Source: Acidocella sp.
GTDB taxonomy: Bacteria > Pseudomonadota > Alphaproteobacteria > Acetobacterales > Acetobacteraceae
NCBI GenBank assembly: GCA_027451225.1
Contig: DAIDJU010000174.1
Coordinates: 1-52,178 of the forward strand
Direction: 5' to 3'
Length of the DNA stretch: 52,178 bases
Part shown: positions 42,873-52,178 of the stretch, in pieces
Layout: each line of letters begins with the position of its first letter
Position numbering within the stretch: position 1 is the first letter of the stretch
Position numbers and translations under genes: made by a program
The notes under the pieces: model-generated
The model's database searches: none
What the model was told of the DNA's origin: nothing
Seen by the model: only the letters and a program-made list of their open reading frames with translations

Positions 42873-44600
42873 ATGACGAATTACACCCCCACAGCCCTGG
42901 CCGGGCGCCGACTGCCGAACCGCTGGGATGGCGCGGCGTTATTGCTGGTCATGGGCTTGCTGATCGCGCTGGTGGATGTCGGCCGGGGTACGATCTCCAC
43001 CTCCATCGCCACCATCCAGAATTCGCCGATCCACCTGGATCCGGCTTATCTGCCCTATTACGCGCTGCGCTCCACCGCGCGCATGTTCGCGGCGTTGTTC
43101 TTCTCGCTGCTGTTCACCTTCACCTATGCCACGCTGGCGGCCAAATCCCGCCGGGCGGGCATGGTGCTGATCCCGATTCTGGACATCCTGCAATCGGTCC
43201 CCATTCTTGGCTTCCTCACCTTCACCACCGTGTTCTTCCTCGGGCTGTTCCCCGGCAAGGTGATGGGCGCTGAACTGGCCTCGGTGTTTGTCATCTTCAC
43301 CAGCCAGGCCTGGAATATGGCGTTCAGCTTCTACCAGTCGCTGACCACGCTGCCGAACGATCTGCAGGAGGCCTCGCGCTGCTTCCGCCTTAGCCCGTGG
43401 CAAAAATTCTGGCGGCTGGACGTACCCTTCGGCATGCCGGGGCTGGTGTGGAACACCATGCTCTCGATGTCCGGCGGCTGGTTCTTCGTCGTCGCCTCCG
43501 AGGCGGTGACGGTGGGCAACACCACTTTCACCTTGCCGGGCATCGGCTCCTACGTGGCCACAGCGCTGGCGCAGGAGAATTTGCGCGCGATCTTCTATGC
43601 CATCATCGCCATGCTGGTGCTGATCCTGCTTTACGATCAGCTCTTGTTCCGCCCGCTGGTGGCGTGGTCGGGCAAGTTCCGGTTCGAGACCACGGCCACC
43701 GTCTCCGGCCCCGAGCCCTGGATGCTGAAAGTGCTGCGCCGCACCGCGCTGTTCCAGGATATCGGCGATTTCCTGGGCGGCATTATGCGCGCCCTCACCC
43801 GGCTGCGTCTGGCCCTGCCCGCCAAGGCGCAGGTCAGCGAGAATGAAGAGCCCTCCAGGCTTGTGGATGGGCTGTGGTTCGCCGTCATCGCCCTGGTGGC
43901 GGTCTATGCGGGGTATCGGATCTTCAGTTTCGTCTCCGGCACGCTGCATTGGTCGGATGTCGGCACCGCCGTGCTGATGGGCGGCTTTACCCTGCTGCGC
44001 GTGATGGTGCTTATGGTGATCGCGGCACTGATTTGGGTGCCGATCGGCGTGTGGATCGGCCTGCGCCCCAAGGCCACGCGCATCGCCCAGCCCATCGCGC
44101 AGTTCCTCGCCGCCTTCCCGGCCAATCTGCTCTTCCCGCCCGTGGTGCTGGCCATCGTGTATTTCCACGTCATGCCGGATATCTGGCTGACGCCGCTAAT
44201 GCTGATCGGCACGCAATGGTATGTGCTGTTCAACGTCATCGCCGGGGCGGCCGCCTTTCCGGGCGACATGAAAGAGGCCGTGGCCAATTTCCACATCCGC
44301 GGCTGGCTGTGGTGGCGCAAGGTGATGATCCCCGGCATCCTGCCTTATTTCATCACCGGCGCGCTCACCGCCTCGGGCGGGGCGTGGAACGCGTCCATCG
44401 TGGCCGAGGTGGCGAGCTGGGGCAGCACCAACCTCGCCGCGCACGGGCTTGGCGCTTACATCGCGCAGGCCACTGCGGCGGGCGACACGCCGCGTGTCGT
44501 GCTGGGCGTGGTGGTCATGTCCTGCTTCGTCATCTTCATTAACCGTATTCTCTGGCGGCCGCTTTATGCCTACGCGACCCGCCGCACCACTCTGGGGTAA
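42873..44600 (+). CDS. ABC transporter permease, duplicated (COG4986-like)
   Basis: Inner-membrane permease of 575 aa with two fused copies of the nitrate/sulfonate/taurine-type permease domain, about twelve helices in all. Each half keeps its own EAA loop, which docks the ATPase: EASRCFRLSPWQKFWRLDVPFGMPG at about 169-193 and EAVANFHIRGWLWWRKVMIPGILP at about 469-492. A hydrophilic linker (about 280-335) separates them. Partner of the ATPase 3 bp downstream. Anion uptake is the usual guess for the family; the substrate is unknown. Confidence 0.9.
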   Translation: MTNYTPTALAGRRLPNRWDGAALLLVMGLLIALVDVGRGTISTSIATIQNSPIHLDPAYLPYYALRSTARMFAALFFSLLFTFTYATLAAKSRRAGMVLIPILDILQSVPILGFLTFTTVFFLGLFPGKVMGAELASVFVIFTSQAWNMAFSFYQSLTTLPNDLQEASRCFRLSPWQKFWRLDVPFGMPGLVWNTMLSMSGGWFFVVASEAVTVGNTTFTLPGIGSYVATALAQENLRAIFYAIIAMLVLILLYDQLLFRPLVAWSGKFRFETTATVSGPEPWMLKVLRRTALFQDIGDFLGGIMRALTRLRLALPAKAQVSENEEPSRLVDGLWFAVIALVAVYAGYRIFSFVSGTLHWSDVGTAVLMGGFTLLRVMVLMVIAALIWVPIGVWIGLRPKATRIAQPIAQFLAAFPANLLFPPVVLAIVYFHVMPDIWLTPLMLIGTQWYVLFNVIAGAAAFPGDMKEAVANFHIRGWLWWRKVMIPGILPYFITGALTASGGAWNASIVAEVASWGSTNLAAHGLGAYIAQATAAGDTPRVVLGVVVMSCFVIFINRILWRPLYAYATRRTTLG

Positions 44601-44603
44601 GCC

Positions 44604-45920
44604 ATGGATCAGAACGTCTCCCAGCCTCTGGTTACCGTCCGCAACTGCCGCCAGTCCTACCATAAGGAAGCCAGCGCCGACCTCGTGGTGCTCGACGATG
44701 TGGACCTGACCCTGCACGAAGGCGAGATCGTCGCCCTTCTCGGCCGTTCAGGCTCGGGCAAGTCCACGCTGCTGCGCATCGTCTCGGGGCTGCTCAAGCC
44801 TACCTCGGGCGATGTGCGCTGGCGCGGCGAGCCCCTGCGCGGCCCGGCCCCCGGTGTCGCCATGGTGTTCCAGAGCTTTGCGCTGTTCCCTTGGCTGACC
44901 GTGCAGGAAAATGTGGAGCTGGGGCTGGAAGCGCTCGGCGTGAAGAAGGATGAGCGCGAGGAACGCTCGGAAGAGGCGATCGACCTGATCGGCCTCGGCG
45001 GGTACGACACCGCGTACCCGAAGGAGCTTTCGGGCGGCATGCGCCAGCGCGTGGGCTTGGCGCGCGCCCTGGTGGTGCACCCGGATTTGCTGCTGATGGA
45101 CGAGCCCTTCTCGGCGCTGGACGTGCTGACCGCCGAGACGCTGCGCACCGACCTCATCGACCTCTGGATGGAAAAGAAGCTGCCGCTGAAATCCATCCTC
45201 ATCGTTACCCATAACATCGAGGAAGCGGTGCTGATGGCCGACCGCATCCTCGTATTCTCCTCCAACCCTGGCCGCGTGGCGCATGAGCTGAAGGTGCCGT
45301 TCGCGCATCCGCGCAACCGCTTCGACCCCGCCTTCCGCCAGATGGTGGACGATATCTACGGCATCATGACCCGCCGCGCCCCCAAGCCCGCCCCGGCTGC
45401 CACGGCGCGCACGGGCTTCGCCACGCCGCTGCACCCCGTGAGCACCAACCTCATCTCGGGCCTGATCGAAACGCTGTACGGCGCGCCCTATCATGGCCGG
45501 GCAGACCTGCCCGCCCTGGCGGCGGCGCTGCAATACGAGGTCGACGACCTGCTGCCCCTCGGCGAAACGCTCCAGCTTCTGGGCTTCGCCGTGCTGGAGG
45601 AGGGCGATCTGATCCTCACCGAAACCGGCAAGAAATTCGCCGATGCCGAGACCGAGGACCGCAAGGAGATCTTCACCGAGCAGTTGCGCGCCAACGTGCC
45701 TCTGGTGAACGCCATCCGCGCGGTTATCGACCAGCGCAGCAACCACCGCGCCTCCGCCGTGCGCTTCCGCGATGAGCTGGAGGACAACATGTCCCCCGAA
45801 TATGCCGATGAGACGCTGCGCGCCGTCATCTCCTGGGGCCGTTATGCGGAAATCTTCGAATATGACGAAGAGGCCCAGCAATTTGGCCTGGAGGAAGAGG
45901 ACGAGGAGGAGGAGGCGTAA
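44604..45920 (+). CDS. ABC transporter ATP-binding protein with AAA-associated C-terminal domain
   Basis: ATPase of 438 aa for the permease just upstream. Walker A GRSGSGKST (47-55), Q-loop VFQSFALFPWLTV, signature LSGGMRQRVGLARAL (about 142-156) and Walker B LLLMDEP cover the NrtD/SsuB-type domain (1-265). From about 280 to 425 it carries an extra domain (HPVSTNLISGLIETLYG... ALQYEVDDLLPLGETLQLLGFAVLEEGDLILTETGKKFA) that fits the AAA-associated C-terminal (COG4754-like) family, which looks like a winged-helix regulator. A Glu-rich tail ends it. No periplasmic binding protein gene is close. Confidence 0.93.
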   Translation: MDQNVSQPLVTVRNCRQSYHKEASADLVVLDDVDLTLHEGEIVALLGRSGSGKSTLLRIVSGLLKPTSGDVRWRGEPLRGPAPGVAMVFQSFALFPWLTVQENVELGLEALGVKKDEREERSEEAIDLIGLGGYDTAYPKELSGGMRQRVGLARALVVHPDLLLMDEPFSALDVLTAETLRTDLIDLWMEKKLPLKSILIVTHNIEEAVLMADRILVFSSNPGRVAHELKVPFAHPRNRFDPAFRQMVDDIYGIMTRRAPKPAPAATARTGFATPLHPVSTNLISGLIETLYGAPYHGRADLPALAAALQYEVDDLLPLGETLQLLGFAVLEEGDLILTETGKKFADAETEDRKEIFTEQLRANVPLVNAIRAVIDQRSNHRASAVRFRDELEDNMSPEYADETLRAVISWGRYAEIFEYDEEAQQFGLEEEDEEEEA

Positions 45921-45931
45921 GCCGGACATAA

Positions 45932-45964
45932 AAAATGCAGCCTTTGCGTAAAAGGCTGCATTTT
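45932..45964. terminator. Bidirectional terminator after the ABC operon
   Basis: A perfect 14-bp stem, AAAATGCAGCCTTT (45932-45945) with AAAGGCTGCATTTT (45951-45964), and a 5-nt loop. Runs of A before and T after give a T-tract on both strands. It separates the ABC operon from convergent trmB. Confidence 0.92.
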
Positions 45965-45972
45965 AAATGTTC

Positions 45973-46636
45973 TCAGCGCCGGATTAGCGACCAGTAAACC
46001 GGGTGCCGCCCGGCAGCGATGGCCTTGGCCTCGTAGCGCGTATGCGGCCAGCCCTCGGGGTGCTCCGTCCGGCGCGTGACGGTGAAGAGATCCTGCGCCC
46101 CCAACACTTCGTCGGTCCATTCCTGATAGGTCGGATCGTCCGAGGCGATGCGCCACTCCCCGCCCTGGCGCAGTGCGCGGGCGACTTCCTTCACCAGCTC
46201 CGGGTGCACGAAGCGGCGCTTGGCGTGGCGCGCTTTCGGCCAGGGGTCGGGGAACATCAGGAACAGCTTGCTCAGGGAGCCATCCGCCATGTCGCGCAGC
46301 AGCGGGCGGGCGTCGTCGGTGAACAGGCGCAGATTGGGCAGCGGCTCGGGGTGCTCGACATGGTCCGGCGCGATGCGCGAGAGCAGCGAGCAGATGCCGA
46401 CCTCGAACACCTCGGCGGCGATATAGCCGACATCCGGGTTCGTGCTGGCCAGCTCGTAGGCGTGCTCACCCCCGCCAAACCCGACTTCCAGCCAGATCTC
46501 GCGCGGGGTGATGGCAAACGGTGCCTCCGGCCAAGACGTGCGCGGCAGGAACTCCGCCAGCAGCCATTCCTGGCGCGGGCGGAGCTTCTTACCCTTTACG
46601 CGGCCGTAGAGCCGGTCCGGGACCGGCTTGACGTCC

Positions 46637-46647
<11 letters not shown>
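45973..46647 (-). CDS. trmB: tRNA (guanine-N7-)-methyltransferase
   Basis: Makes m7G46 in tRNA with SAM; 224 aa. Marks are [15 protein letters not shown] (SAM motif), [36 protein letters not shown] (catalytic block) and [26 protein letters not shown] at the end. A TTG at 46647 is the most natural start and overlaps the end of metK by 11 bp; no Shine-Dalgarno is seen, so translation is probably coupled to metK. Confidence 0.95.
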
Positions 46648-47824
<1,177 letters not shown>

Positions 47825-47905
47825 TATGCATTACCCCAAAAAATCCAGGCGGCACCGGATGACCCATCCGGCCTCCGGGGTCAATACCCTATCGTTGCAA
47901 GGGTT
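47825..47905 (-). promoter_or_regulatory. Structured leader between dapB and metK (possible SD-sequestering element)
   Basis: In the mRNA sense the 81-nt gap can form a small 5-bp stem just after the dapB stop (ACCCT with AGGGT). It can also form a strong 7-bp stem CCGGATG-GGT-CATCCGG (47871-47855), enclosed by ACCCC (47881-47877) pairing with GGGGT (47837-47833). That GGGG is the only Shine-Dalgarno candidate for metK, so the outer stem could shut translation. A U6 run lies just before it. It does not match the SAM-II or SAM/SAH consensus I remember; a riboswitch role is inferred only. Confidence 0.4.
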
Positions 47906-48667
47906 TTACAGGCGCAAAAAATCGCGCATCGCGTACAGCCCGGCGGGCTGGGCGTGCAGCCAGAGGGCCGCGCGCACCGCGCCCGAGGCGAAGACGCGGC
48001 GGTCGAAAGCATGGTGGGTGAGGCTGATCTGCTCGTCCCCCGCCGTGAACAGCAGCGAGTGGCTGCCGATGATCTGGCCGCCGCGCAGCGTGGCGAAGCC
48101 GATCTCGCCATCCTTGCGCGGGCCGGTATGGCCATCGCGCCCAGAGACGATGACATCCTCGAGCTTCACCCCCCGCCCCTGCGCCACGGCGCGGCCGATG
48201 GCCAGCGCCGTGCCGGAAGGCGCGTCCACCTTCTGCCGGTGGTGCATTTCCACGATCTCGGCATCGTACTGGTGCGGCGGCAGAGCGTGGCCCAGCTTTT
48301 CGGCCAGCAGCAGCAGCAGGTTCACGCCGGTGCAGAAATTCGGCGAGGCGATGATGGGGATGATCTTGGCGGCCTCCGCGATGGCCGCCTGCTCCGCCTC
48401 GCCATAGCCGGTGGTGCCGAGCACCCAGGGTGTTTCGGCAGCGGCCAGGGCGGCGGCATGCGCGGTCACCGTGCTGGCGTGGGTGAAGTCGATCACCACA
48501 TCCGATTCCCGGGCCAGGGCAGTGATGTCGGAGAAATGCGGGGTACCCTCCGGCCCACGGCCGGAACGGCTGGTGCCGCCGGAGAGCGAGGCGGCGGCGG
48601 CGGCCTCTTCGGCGAGATAGATCCCCATACGGCCGGAAATCCCGGCGATACCGATACGAATTGTCAT
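47906..48667 (-). CDS. dapB: 4-hydroxy-tetrahydrodipicolinate reductase
   Basis: Second step of the DAP/lysine branch; 253 aa. IGIAGISGRMG is the nucleotide-binding start, DFTHASTV and LGTTGY follow, and the catalytic block EMHHRQKVDAPSGTAL holds the His-His-Arg and Lys. The ATG at 48667 (MTIRIGIAG) fits; 11 further residues upstream are possible but not needed. Heads dapB-metK-trmB. The other dap genes of the window are 19 kb away. Confidence 0.97.
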   Translation of the reverse strand: MTIRIGIAGISGRMGIYLAEEAAAAASLSGGTSRSGRGPEGTPHFSDITALARESDVVIDFTHASTVTAHAAALAAAETPWVLGTTGYGEAEQAAIAEAAKIIPIIASPNFCTGVNLLLLLAEKLGHALPPHQYDAEIVEMHHRQKVDAPSGTALAIGRAVAQGRGVKLEDVIVSGRDGHTGPRKDGEIGFATLRGGQIIGSHSLLFTAGDEQISLTHHAFDRRVFASGAVRAALWLHAQPAGLYAMRDFLRL

Positions 48668-48693
48668 GGCCGGAGAATACGCCTGTTTTAACT

Positions 48694-48699
48694 TTGACA
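48694..48699 (+). promoter_or_regulatory. Consensus -35 hexamer upstream of the TPR lipoprotein
   Basis: A perfect TTGACA on the plus strand, followed by an A/T-rich stretch with TATAAC or TAACGA at non-ideal spacing (14-16 bp). The gap to dapB is AT-rich and must hold both divergent promoters. The -10 is ambiguous. Confidence 0.3.
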
Positions 48700-48826
48700 C
48701 AAAAAAGTGCTTTTATAACGATATCACAATGTACCCGTTAACCGCGACTTCGTGCTATCCAGTGTTTCGGGCTGTGACTAAGCGTTTGTGCATATAAAAT
48801 TAACAATTTCACGGGAGACAACAGCC

Positions 48827-49612
48827 ATGCCCCGCATACGGACTGAAAAAGCCGCACTATTGCTGACGAGCCTTGCCCCGCTACTGGCCGGATGTGCGGG
48901 ACAGCCGCCGGGCAGCCTGCCCAAAAACGCCGCCAACGATGGCGTGATGAACGTGGCCGATGCCGCGATCGCGGGGAACAACCCGAACATGGCGCTCAGC
49001 ATCACCCAGTCCGTACTGGCGCGGGACCCGAATAATTTGCAGGCATTGTACCACGAGGGGGAAGCCTATTACGCGCTCCAGCGCTGCGAGGACGCCATCG
49101 CCTCCTACACCCGGGCACTGAAGGCCGACCCGAAATCCTCGGAAGCGGAGACCGGCATCGGCCGCTGCCTGCTCAAGCGCAACGCCATAGAGGCCGAACA
49201 GGCTTTCGCCGCCGCGGTGCAGGACGATCCCGGCAATGCCGAGGCGTTCAACGATCTCGGGATCGCGCGCGACCTGCAAGGCCACCATGCCAGCGCGGTC
49301 CAGGCCTATCAGCAATCGCTGCTGCTCGCCCCCGGCACAATCTCGACCGAGGTGAATCTGGGCCTCTCCCTCGCGCTTGCGGGCCAAACGGAGGACGCTC
49401 TGCAATATCTCGGTCCGCTCGCGGCCAGCAACTCGGCAACGCCCAAGATCCGCGCCGATTACGCCGTGGCGTTGTACGCCGCCGGCAGGCCGGAGGATGC
49501 GCGGCAGGTGCTGAGCGCCGATCTGCCGCCTCGGCAGGTGAACCAGGCCCTCTCGGGCATCGCCGCCGTGCTGCCCACCCCGGTTAAGCTCAGCAGCGCC
49601 GCGCCGAACTGA
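48827..49612 (+). CDS. TPR-repeat lipoprotein, TadD-like
   Basis: Predicted lipoprotein of 261 aa. The ATG at 48827 (MPRIRTEK) follows GGGAG at 9 nt and gives a normal signal peptide ending LLAGC. From about residue 45 to 235 it holds five or six tetratricopeptide repeats (for example NNLQALYHEGEAYYALQRCEDAIASYTRALKADP and NAEAFNDLGIARDLQGHHASAVQAYQQSLLLAP), so it is a protein-binding scaffold. TadD of pilus (Flp) systems looks alike, but no tad or flp genes are here; a solitary homolog is common. Ends directly against the convergent CDF gene. Confidence 0.88.
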   Translation: MPRIRTEKAALLLTSLAPLLAGCAGQPPGSLPKNAANDGVMNVADAAIAGNNPNMALSITQSVLARDPNNLQALYHEGEAYYALQRCEDAIASYTRALKADPKSSEAETGIGRCLLKRNAIEAEQAFAAAVQDDPGNAEAFNDLGIARDLQGHHASAVQAYQQSLLLAPGTISTEVNLGLSLALAGQTEDALQYLGPLAASNSATPKIRADYAVALYAAGRPEDARQVLSADLPPRQVNQALSGIAAVLPTPVKLSSAAPN

Positions 49613-50569
49613 TCACGCATGCAGCGCGGCGAGATGCGCCGCCGAGGGCTCGCTGGTTTCCAGCTGCATGGTGGTATGGCCGATGCCAAACTCCTTGCCC
49701 AGCCTGAGCTGGATAGCCTCAAGCAGATCGTCGCCGGGATGCCCGCCGGGAACCACCAGATGGCAGGTGAGCGCCGTCTCGGTGGTGCTGAGCGACCAGA
49801 CATGCAGGTCATGCACCCCGGTCACGCCGGGCCAATCCTCCAGCATACGCCGTACGGCCGGCAGGTTCACGTTCGCCGGCACGGCGTTGACCGACATTGC
49901 CAGCGCCCCGGTGAGCAGCCCCCAGCTGCCCCAGATGATCATGGCGCTCACGGCAAGGCTGGTCAGTGGGTCCACCCAGCTCCAGCCGGTCAGCAGGATG
50001 ATCCCGCCCGAGACGACGACGCCGAGCGAGATCAGCGCATCACCCGCCATGTGCAGGAACACGCCGCGGACGTTGAGGTCGCCATCGCGCCCACGCGCGA
50101 ACAGCCAGGCGCAGAACCCGTTGATGAAAATCCCGCAAGCGGCGACAGCCATAACCGTGACGCCCGCCACGTGCTGCGGCTCGTAAAAGCGGCGCAGCGC
50201 CTCCCACCCCAGCCCACCGGTGACCACCAGCAGCACCACGGCGTTGAACAAAGCCGCCAGGATGGAGCTGCCGCCAAGCCCATAGGTAAAGCGCTGCGTG
50301 GCGGCCTTGCGCCCCAGAATGGCGGCGAGCCAAGCCACGCCGAGGGCCAGGACATCGGAGAGGTTATGCCCGGCATCGGCCAGCAGCGCGACTGAATGGC
50401 CCAGCAGGCCGAATATCGTCTCCAGCGCCACGAAGCCCGCATTCAGCACAATGCCTATGGCAAAGGCCGGGCCGAAACTCTCCGGGGCGTGGGAATGGTG
50501 GTGGCCATGGCCATGATGGTGATGATCGTGGTCATCATCGTGGTCGTGGTGATGATCGTCATGCGCCAT
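49613..50569 (-). CDS. Cation diffusion facilitator (zinc exporter, ZitB/CzcD type)
   Basis: Proton-driven efflux of Zn2+ and related ions across the inner membrane; 318 aa with six membrane segments. The first 27 residues are a His/Asp-rich metal-binding tail (HHHDHDDDHDHHHHGHG). The transport site is two H-x3-D pairs: His68/Asp72 (AGHNLSD) in helix 2 and His173/Asp177 (HMAGD) in helix 5, as in zinc-selective members. The C-terminal cytoplasmic domain (VTGVHDLHVWSLSTTETALTCHLVV) is complete. No regulator is adjacent. Confidence 0.95.
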   Translation of the reverse strand: MAHDDHHHDHDDDHDHHHHGHGHHHSHAPESFGPAFAIGIVLNAGFVALETIFGLLGHSVALLADAGHNLSDVLALGVAWLAAILGRKAATQRFTYGLGGSSILAALFNAVVLLVVTGGLGWEALRRFYEPQHVAGVTVMAVAACGIFINGFCAWLFARGRDGDLNVRGVFLHMAGDALISLGVVVSGGIILLTGWSWVDPLTSLAVSAMIIWGSWGLLTGALAMSVNAVPANVNLPAVRRMLEDWPGVTGVHDLHVWSLSTTETALTCHLVVPGGHPGDDLLEAIQLRLGKEFGIGHTTMQLETSEPSAAHLAALHA

Positions 50570-50599
50570 GCAGCACCGCCCTGAAACAGAAAGTCTTAC

Positions 50600-50624
50600 G
50601 CGCCCTTTCGGGGTGAAAGAGCGC
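50600..50624 (-). terminator. Hairpin after ETF-ubiquinone oxidoreductase gene
   Basis: GCGCCCTTTC (50600-50609) pairs with GAAAGAGCGC (50615-50624) with one mismatch around a 5-nt loop. It lies 41 bp past the stop at 50666. There is no good T-run, so the call is weak. Confidence 0.35.
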
Positions 50625-50665
50625 GCTCGAACTGTCTGTTACTATCGGATGCTAGGCGGATACTA

Positions 50666-52178
50666 TTACATGCCGCCCGGATAGTTCGGGCCACCCGCAC
50701 CCTCGGGCACTTCCCAGTTGATGTTCTGGGTCGGGTCCTTGATATCGCAGGTTTTGCAATGCACGCAGTTCTGCGCGTTGATCTGCAACTGCGGCTTGCC
50801 CTCGTCGGCACCCACGATCTCGTACACGCCCGCCGGGCAGTAGCGCGTCTCCGGGCTGCGGTAGAGGTCCCAGTTCACCGAGATCGCCTTCGCCGGGTCC
50901 AACAGCTTCAGGTGAGCGGGCTGGTTTTCCTCATGGTTGGTGTTGGAGAGGAACACCGAGGAGAGACGGTCGAAGGTGAGCTTGCCATCCGGCTTCGGAT
51001 AGTCGATCGGCTGGCACTCGGAGGCCTTCTTCAGATGGTCGTGATCGGCGTGGTTCTTAAAGGTCCAGGGGGCCTTGCCCTTGAACAGATACGTCTCCAG
51101 CGCCGCGTTGATCAGCCCGCCATACAGGCCGAACTTGGCGAAGGCCGGGCGGATGTTGCGGACCTGATGCAGCTCGGACCACACCCAGCTTTCCTGCAGC
51201 TTGGTGGCGTAGGTGGTCACCTCGTCCGGCTTGTCCCCGGCGAAGGCCTCGGCGATGGCTTCGGCCGCGACCATGGCGGATTTCATCGCGGTGTGGGTGC
51301 CCTTGATCTTCGGCACGTTCAGCGTACCCGCCGCACAGCCGATCAGCACGCCACCCGGGAAGGTGAGCTTGGGCAAAGACTGGAAGCCGCCCTCGTTAAT
51401 GGCGCGCGCGCCGTAGGAGATGCGCTTCGCGCCCTCGAAGGTCGGGGCGATGGCCGGGTGCGTCTTGTAGCGCTGGAATTCCTGGAAGGGCGAGAGATAC
51501 GGGTTGGAATAATCCAGCCCGACCACGAAGCCGACCGCCACCATGTTCTCACCGAAATGGTAGAGGAAGGAGCCGCCATAGGTGTCGGATTTCAGCGGCC
51601 AGCCGATGCTGTGCACGGTCAGGCCCTTGCGGAACTTCTCGGGCTTGACCTCCCACAGCTCCTTGATGCCGATGCCATAGGTCTGCGGGTCGCAGTTCTC
51701 GCGCAGCTTGAACTCGGTCATCAGCTGCTTGGAGAGCGAACCACGGCAGCCCTCGGCGAACACCGTATAAGTGGCGCGCAGCTCCATGCCGCGCTGGTAG
51801 TTGTCGGTGGGCTCGCCATCCTTGCCGATGCCCATGTCGCCGGTGGCGACACCGACCACGCGCCCGCCCTCGACCAACAGCTCGGCGGCGGCGAAGCCGG
51901 GATAGATCTCGACGCCCAACTCCTCGGCCTGCTGGCCCAGCCAGCGCACCACATTGCCGAGCGAGACGATGTAATTCCCCTCGTTATGCATCTGCGGCGG
52001 GGTGGGCATCGAGACCGATTTCTTGTCGTCGAGCAGGAACAGGAATTTATCGGCCGTAACCGGGGTGGCGAGCGGGATCAGCCCCGGGTCGCAATCGGGG
52101 AACAATTCCTTCAGCGCCCGCGGCTCCAGCACCGCGCCAGAGAGGATATGCGCGCCGACCTCGGAGCCCTTTTCCACC
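50666..52178 (-). CDS. Electron transfer flavoprotein-ubiquinone oxidoreductase (5' end off window)
   Basis: Passes electrons from ETF (fatty acid and amino acid oxidation) to ubiquinone at the inner membrane. The visible 503 residues are the C-terminal nine tenths; the N-terminal FAD-binding motif lies past the right edge. Marks are the AHILSGAVLEPRALKELFPD block, NEGNYIVSLGNVVRWLGQQAEELGVEIYPG, TVFAEGCRGSLSKQL, and the ferredoxin-like end NAQNCVHCKTCDIKDPTQNINW with three of the four 4Fe-4S cysteines close together. The final PEGAGGPNYPGGM is typical. Usual family length is about 550. Confidence 0.97.
   Translation of the reverse strand, partial: VEKGSEVGAHILSGAVLEPRALKELFPDCDPGLIPLATPVTADKFLFLLDDKKSVSMPTPPQMHNEGNYIVSLGNVVRWLGQQAEELGVEIYPGFAAAELLVEGGRVVGVATGDMGIGKDGEPTDNYQRGMELRATYTVFAEGCRGSLSKQLMTEFKLRENCDPQTYGIGIKELWEVKPEKFRKGLTVHSIGWPLKSDTYGGSFLYHFGENMVAVGFVVGLDYSNPYLSPFQEFQRYKTHPAIAPTFEGAKRISYGARAINEGGFQSLPKLTFPGGVLIGCAAGTLNVPKIKGTHTAMKSAMVAAEAIAEAFAGDKPDEVTTYATKLQESWVWSELHQVRNIRPAFAKFGLYGGLINAALETYLFKGKAPWTFKNHADHDHLKKASECQPIDYPKPDGKLTFDRLSSVFLSNTNHEENQPAHLKLLDPAKAISVNWDLYRSPETRYCPAGVYEIVGADEGKPQLQINAQNCVHCKTCDIKDPTQNINWEVPEGAGGPNYPGGM

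Noticed and set aside
42842-43273. GTG ORF with AAGGGAG upstream, overlapping the ABC permease
   Set aside because: It runs 400 bp in another frame through a conserved permease, and its product has the Arg/His/Pro composition of a shadow frame.

Overview
The window reads as chromosomal DNA of a GC-rich alphaproteobacterium, most likely Acetobacteraceae (an acidophile of the Acidocella/Acidiphilium kind). That placement is an inference. It rests on the high G/C at third codon positions, the protein flavour, and the gene set: succinylase-type lysine/DAP genes, a ubiquinone gene, ETF-ubiquinone oxidoreductase, a duplicated-permease ABC system, and a transglutaminase-DUF2126 protein. I see no phage, insertion sequence, CRISPR array, rRNA or tRNA. 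The genome is compact: many neighbours share 4 bp (ATGA/GTGA), and several convergent or divergent pairs overlap.

Layout. 1-3.1 kb: an RND-type outer-membrane efflux lipoprotein cut by the left edge, an AT-rich gap, an orphan 216-aa protein and an Rrf2 regulator with dyads in its upstream region. 3.1-10 kb: a FAD-dependent dehydrogenase, a divergent glycosyltransferase, and a 1107-aa transglutaminase-DUF2126 (putative amidoligase) protein with a 60-aa coiled-coil ORF overlapping its stop. 10.2-18 kb: tyrS with two tandem GT87-type membrane proteins upstream of it, then anmK, then a third GT87-type protein and a larger GT-C-like protein. 18-22.2 kb: an FMN glutamate-synthase-family protein, a PhoR-type kinase and an LpoA-type lipoprotein, all running leftwards and possibly one transcription unit with the GT genes. 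The LpoA-type gene overlaps rsmI head to head.

22-31 kb: rsmI, an alpha/beta hydrolase, pdxH, fabI-aroC with a strong terminator, dapD-dapE-membrane protein, a PAS/degenerate GGDEF protein, a DUF2892 protein, and grpE with a heat-shock-like promoter that seems to start at the ATG. 31-41.5 kb: a YhdP/AsmA-like envelope protein divergent from glnE-bcp, an active-looking GAF-GGDEF cyclase, mutM, and ubiE-coaBC-dut. 41.5-46 kb: a small membrane protein, a NiCoT nickel/cobalt permease and a two-gene ABC transporter (duplicated permease plus ATPase with an AAA-associated C-terminal domain) lacking a binding protein. 46-52 kb: dapB-metK-trmB with a structured leader before metK, a TPR lipoprotein, a CDF zinc exporter and the C-terminal part of ETF-ubiquinone oxidoreductase, cut by the right edge.

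Most genes are housekeeping: lysine/DAP (dapB, dapD, dapE), shikimate (aroC), fatty acid (fabI), B6 (pdxH), CoA (coaBC), SAM (metK), peptidoglycan recycling (anmK), translation (tyrS, rsmI, trmB) and nitrogen control (glnE). The less ordinary parts are the membrane-glycosyltransferase cluster around anmK, the transglutaminase-DUF2126 locus, and several regulatory arrangements (metK leader, leaderless grpE, Rrf2 dyads, rsmI/lpoA overlap). I found no clear-cut unknown defence or mobile system.
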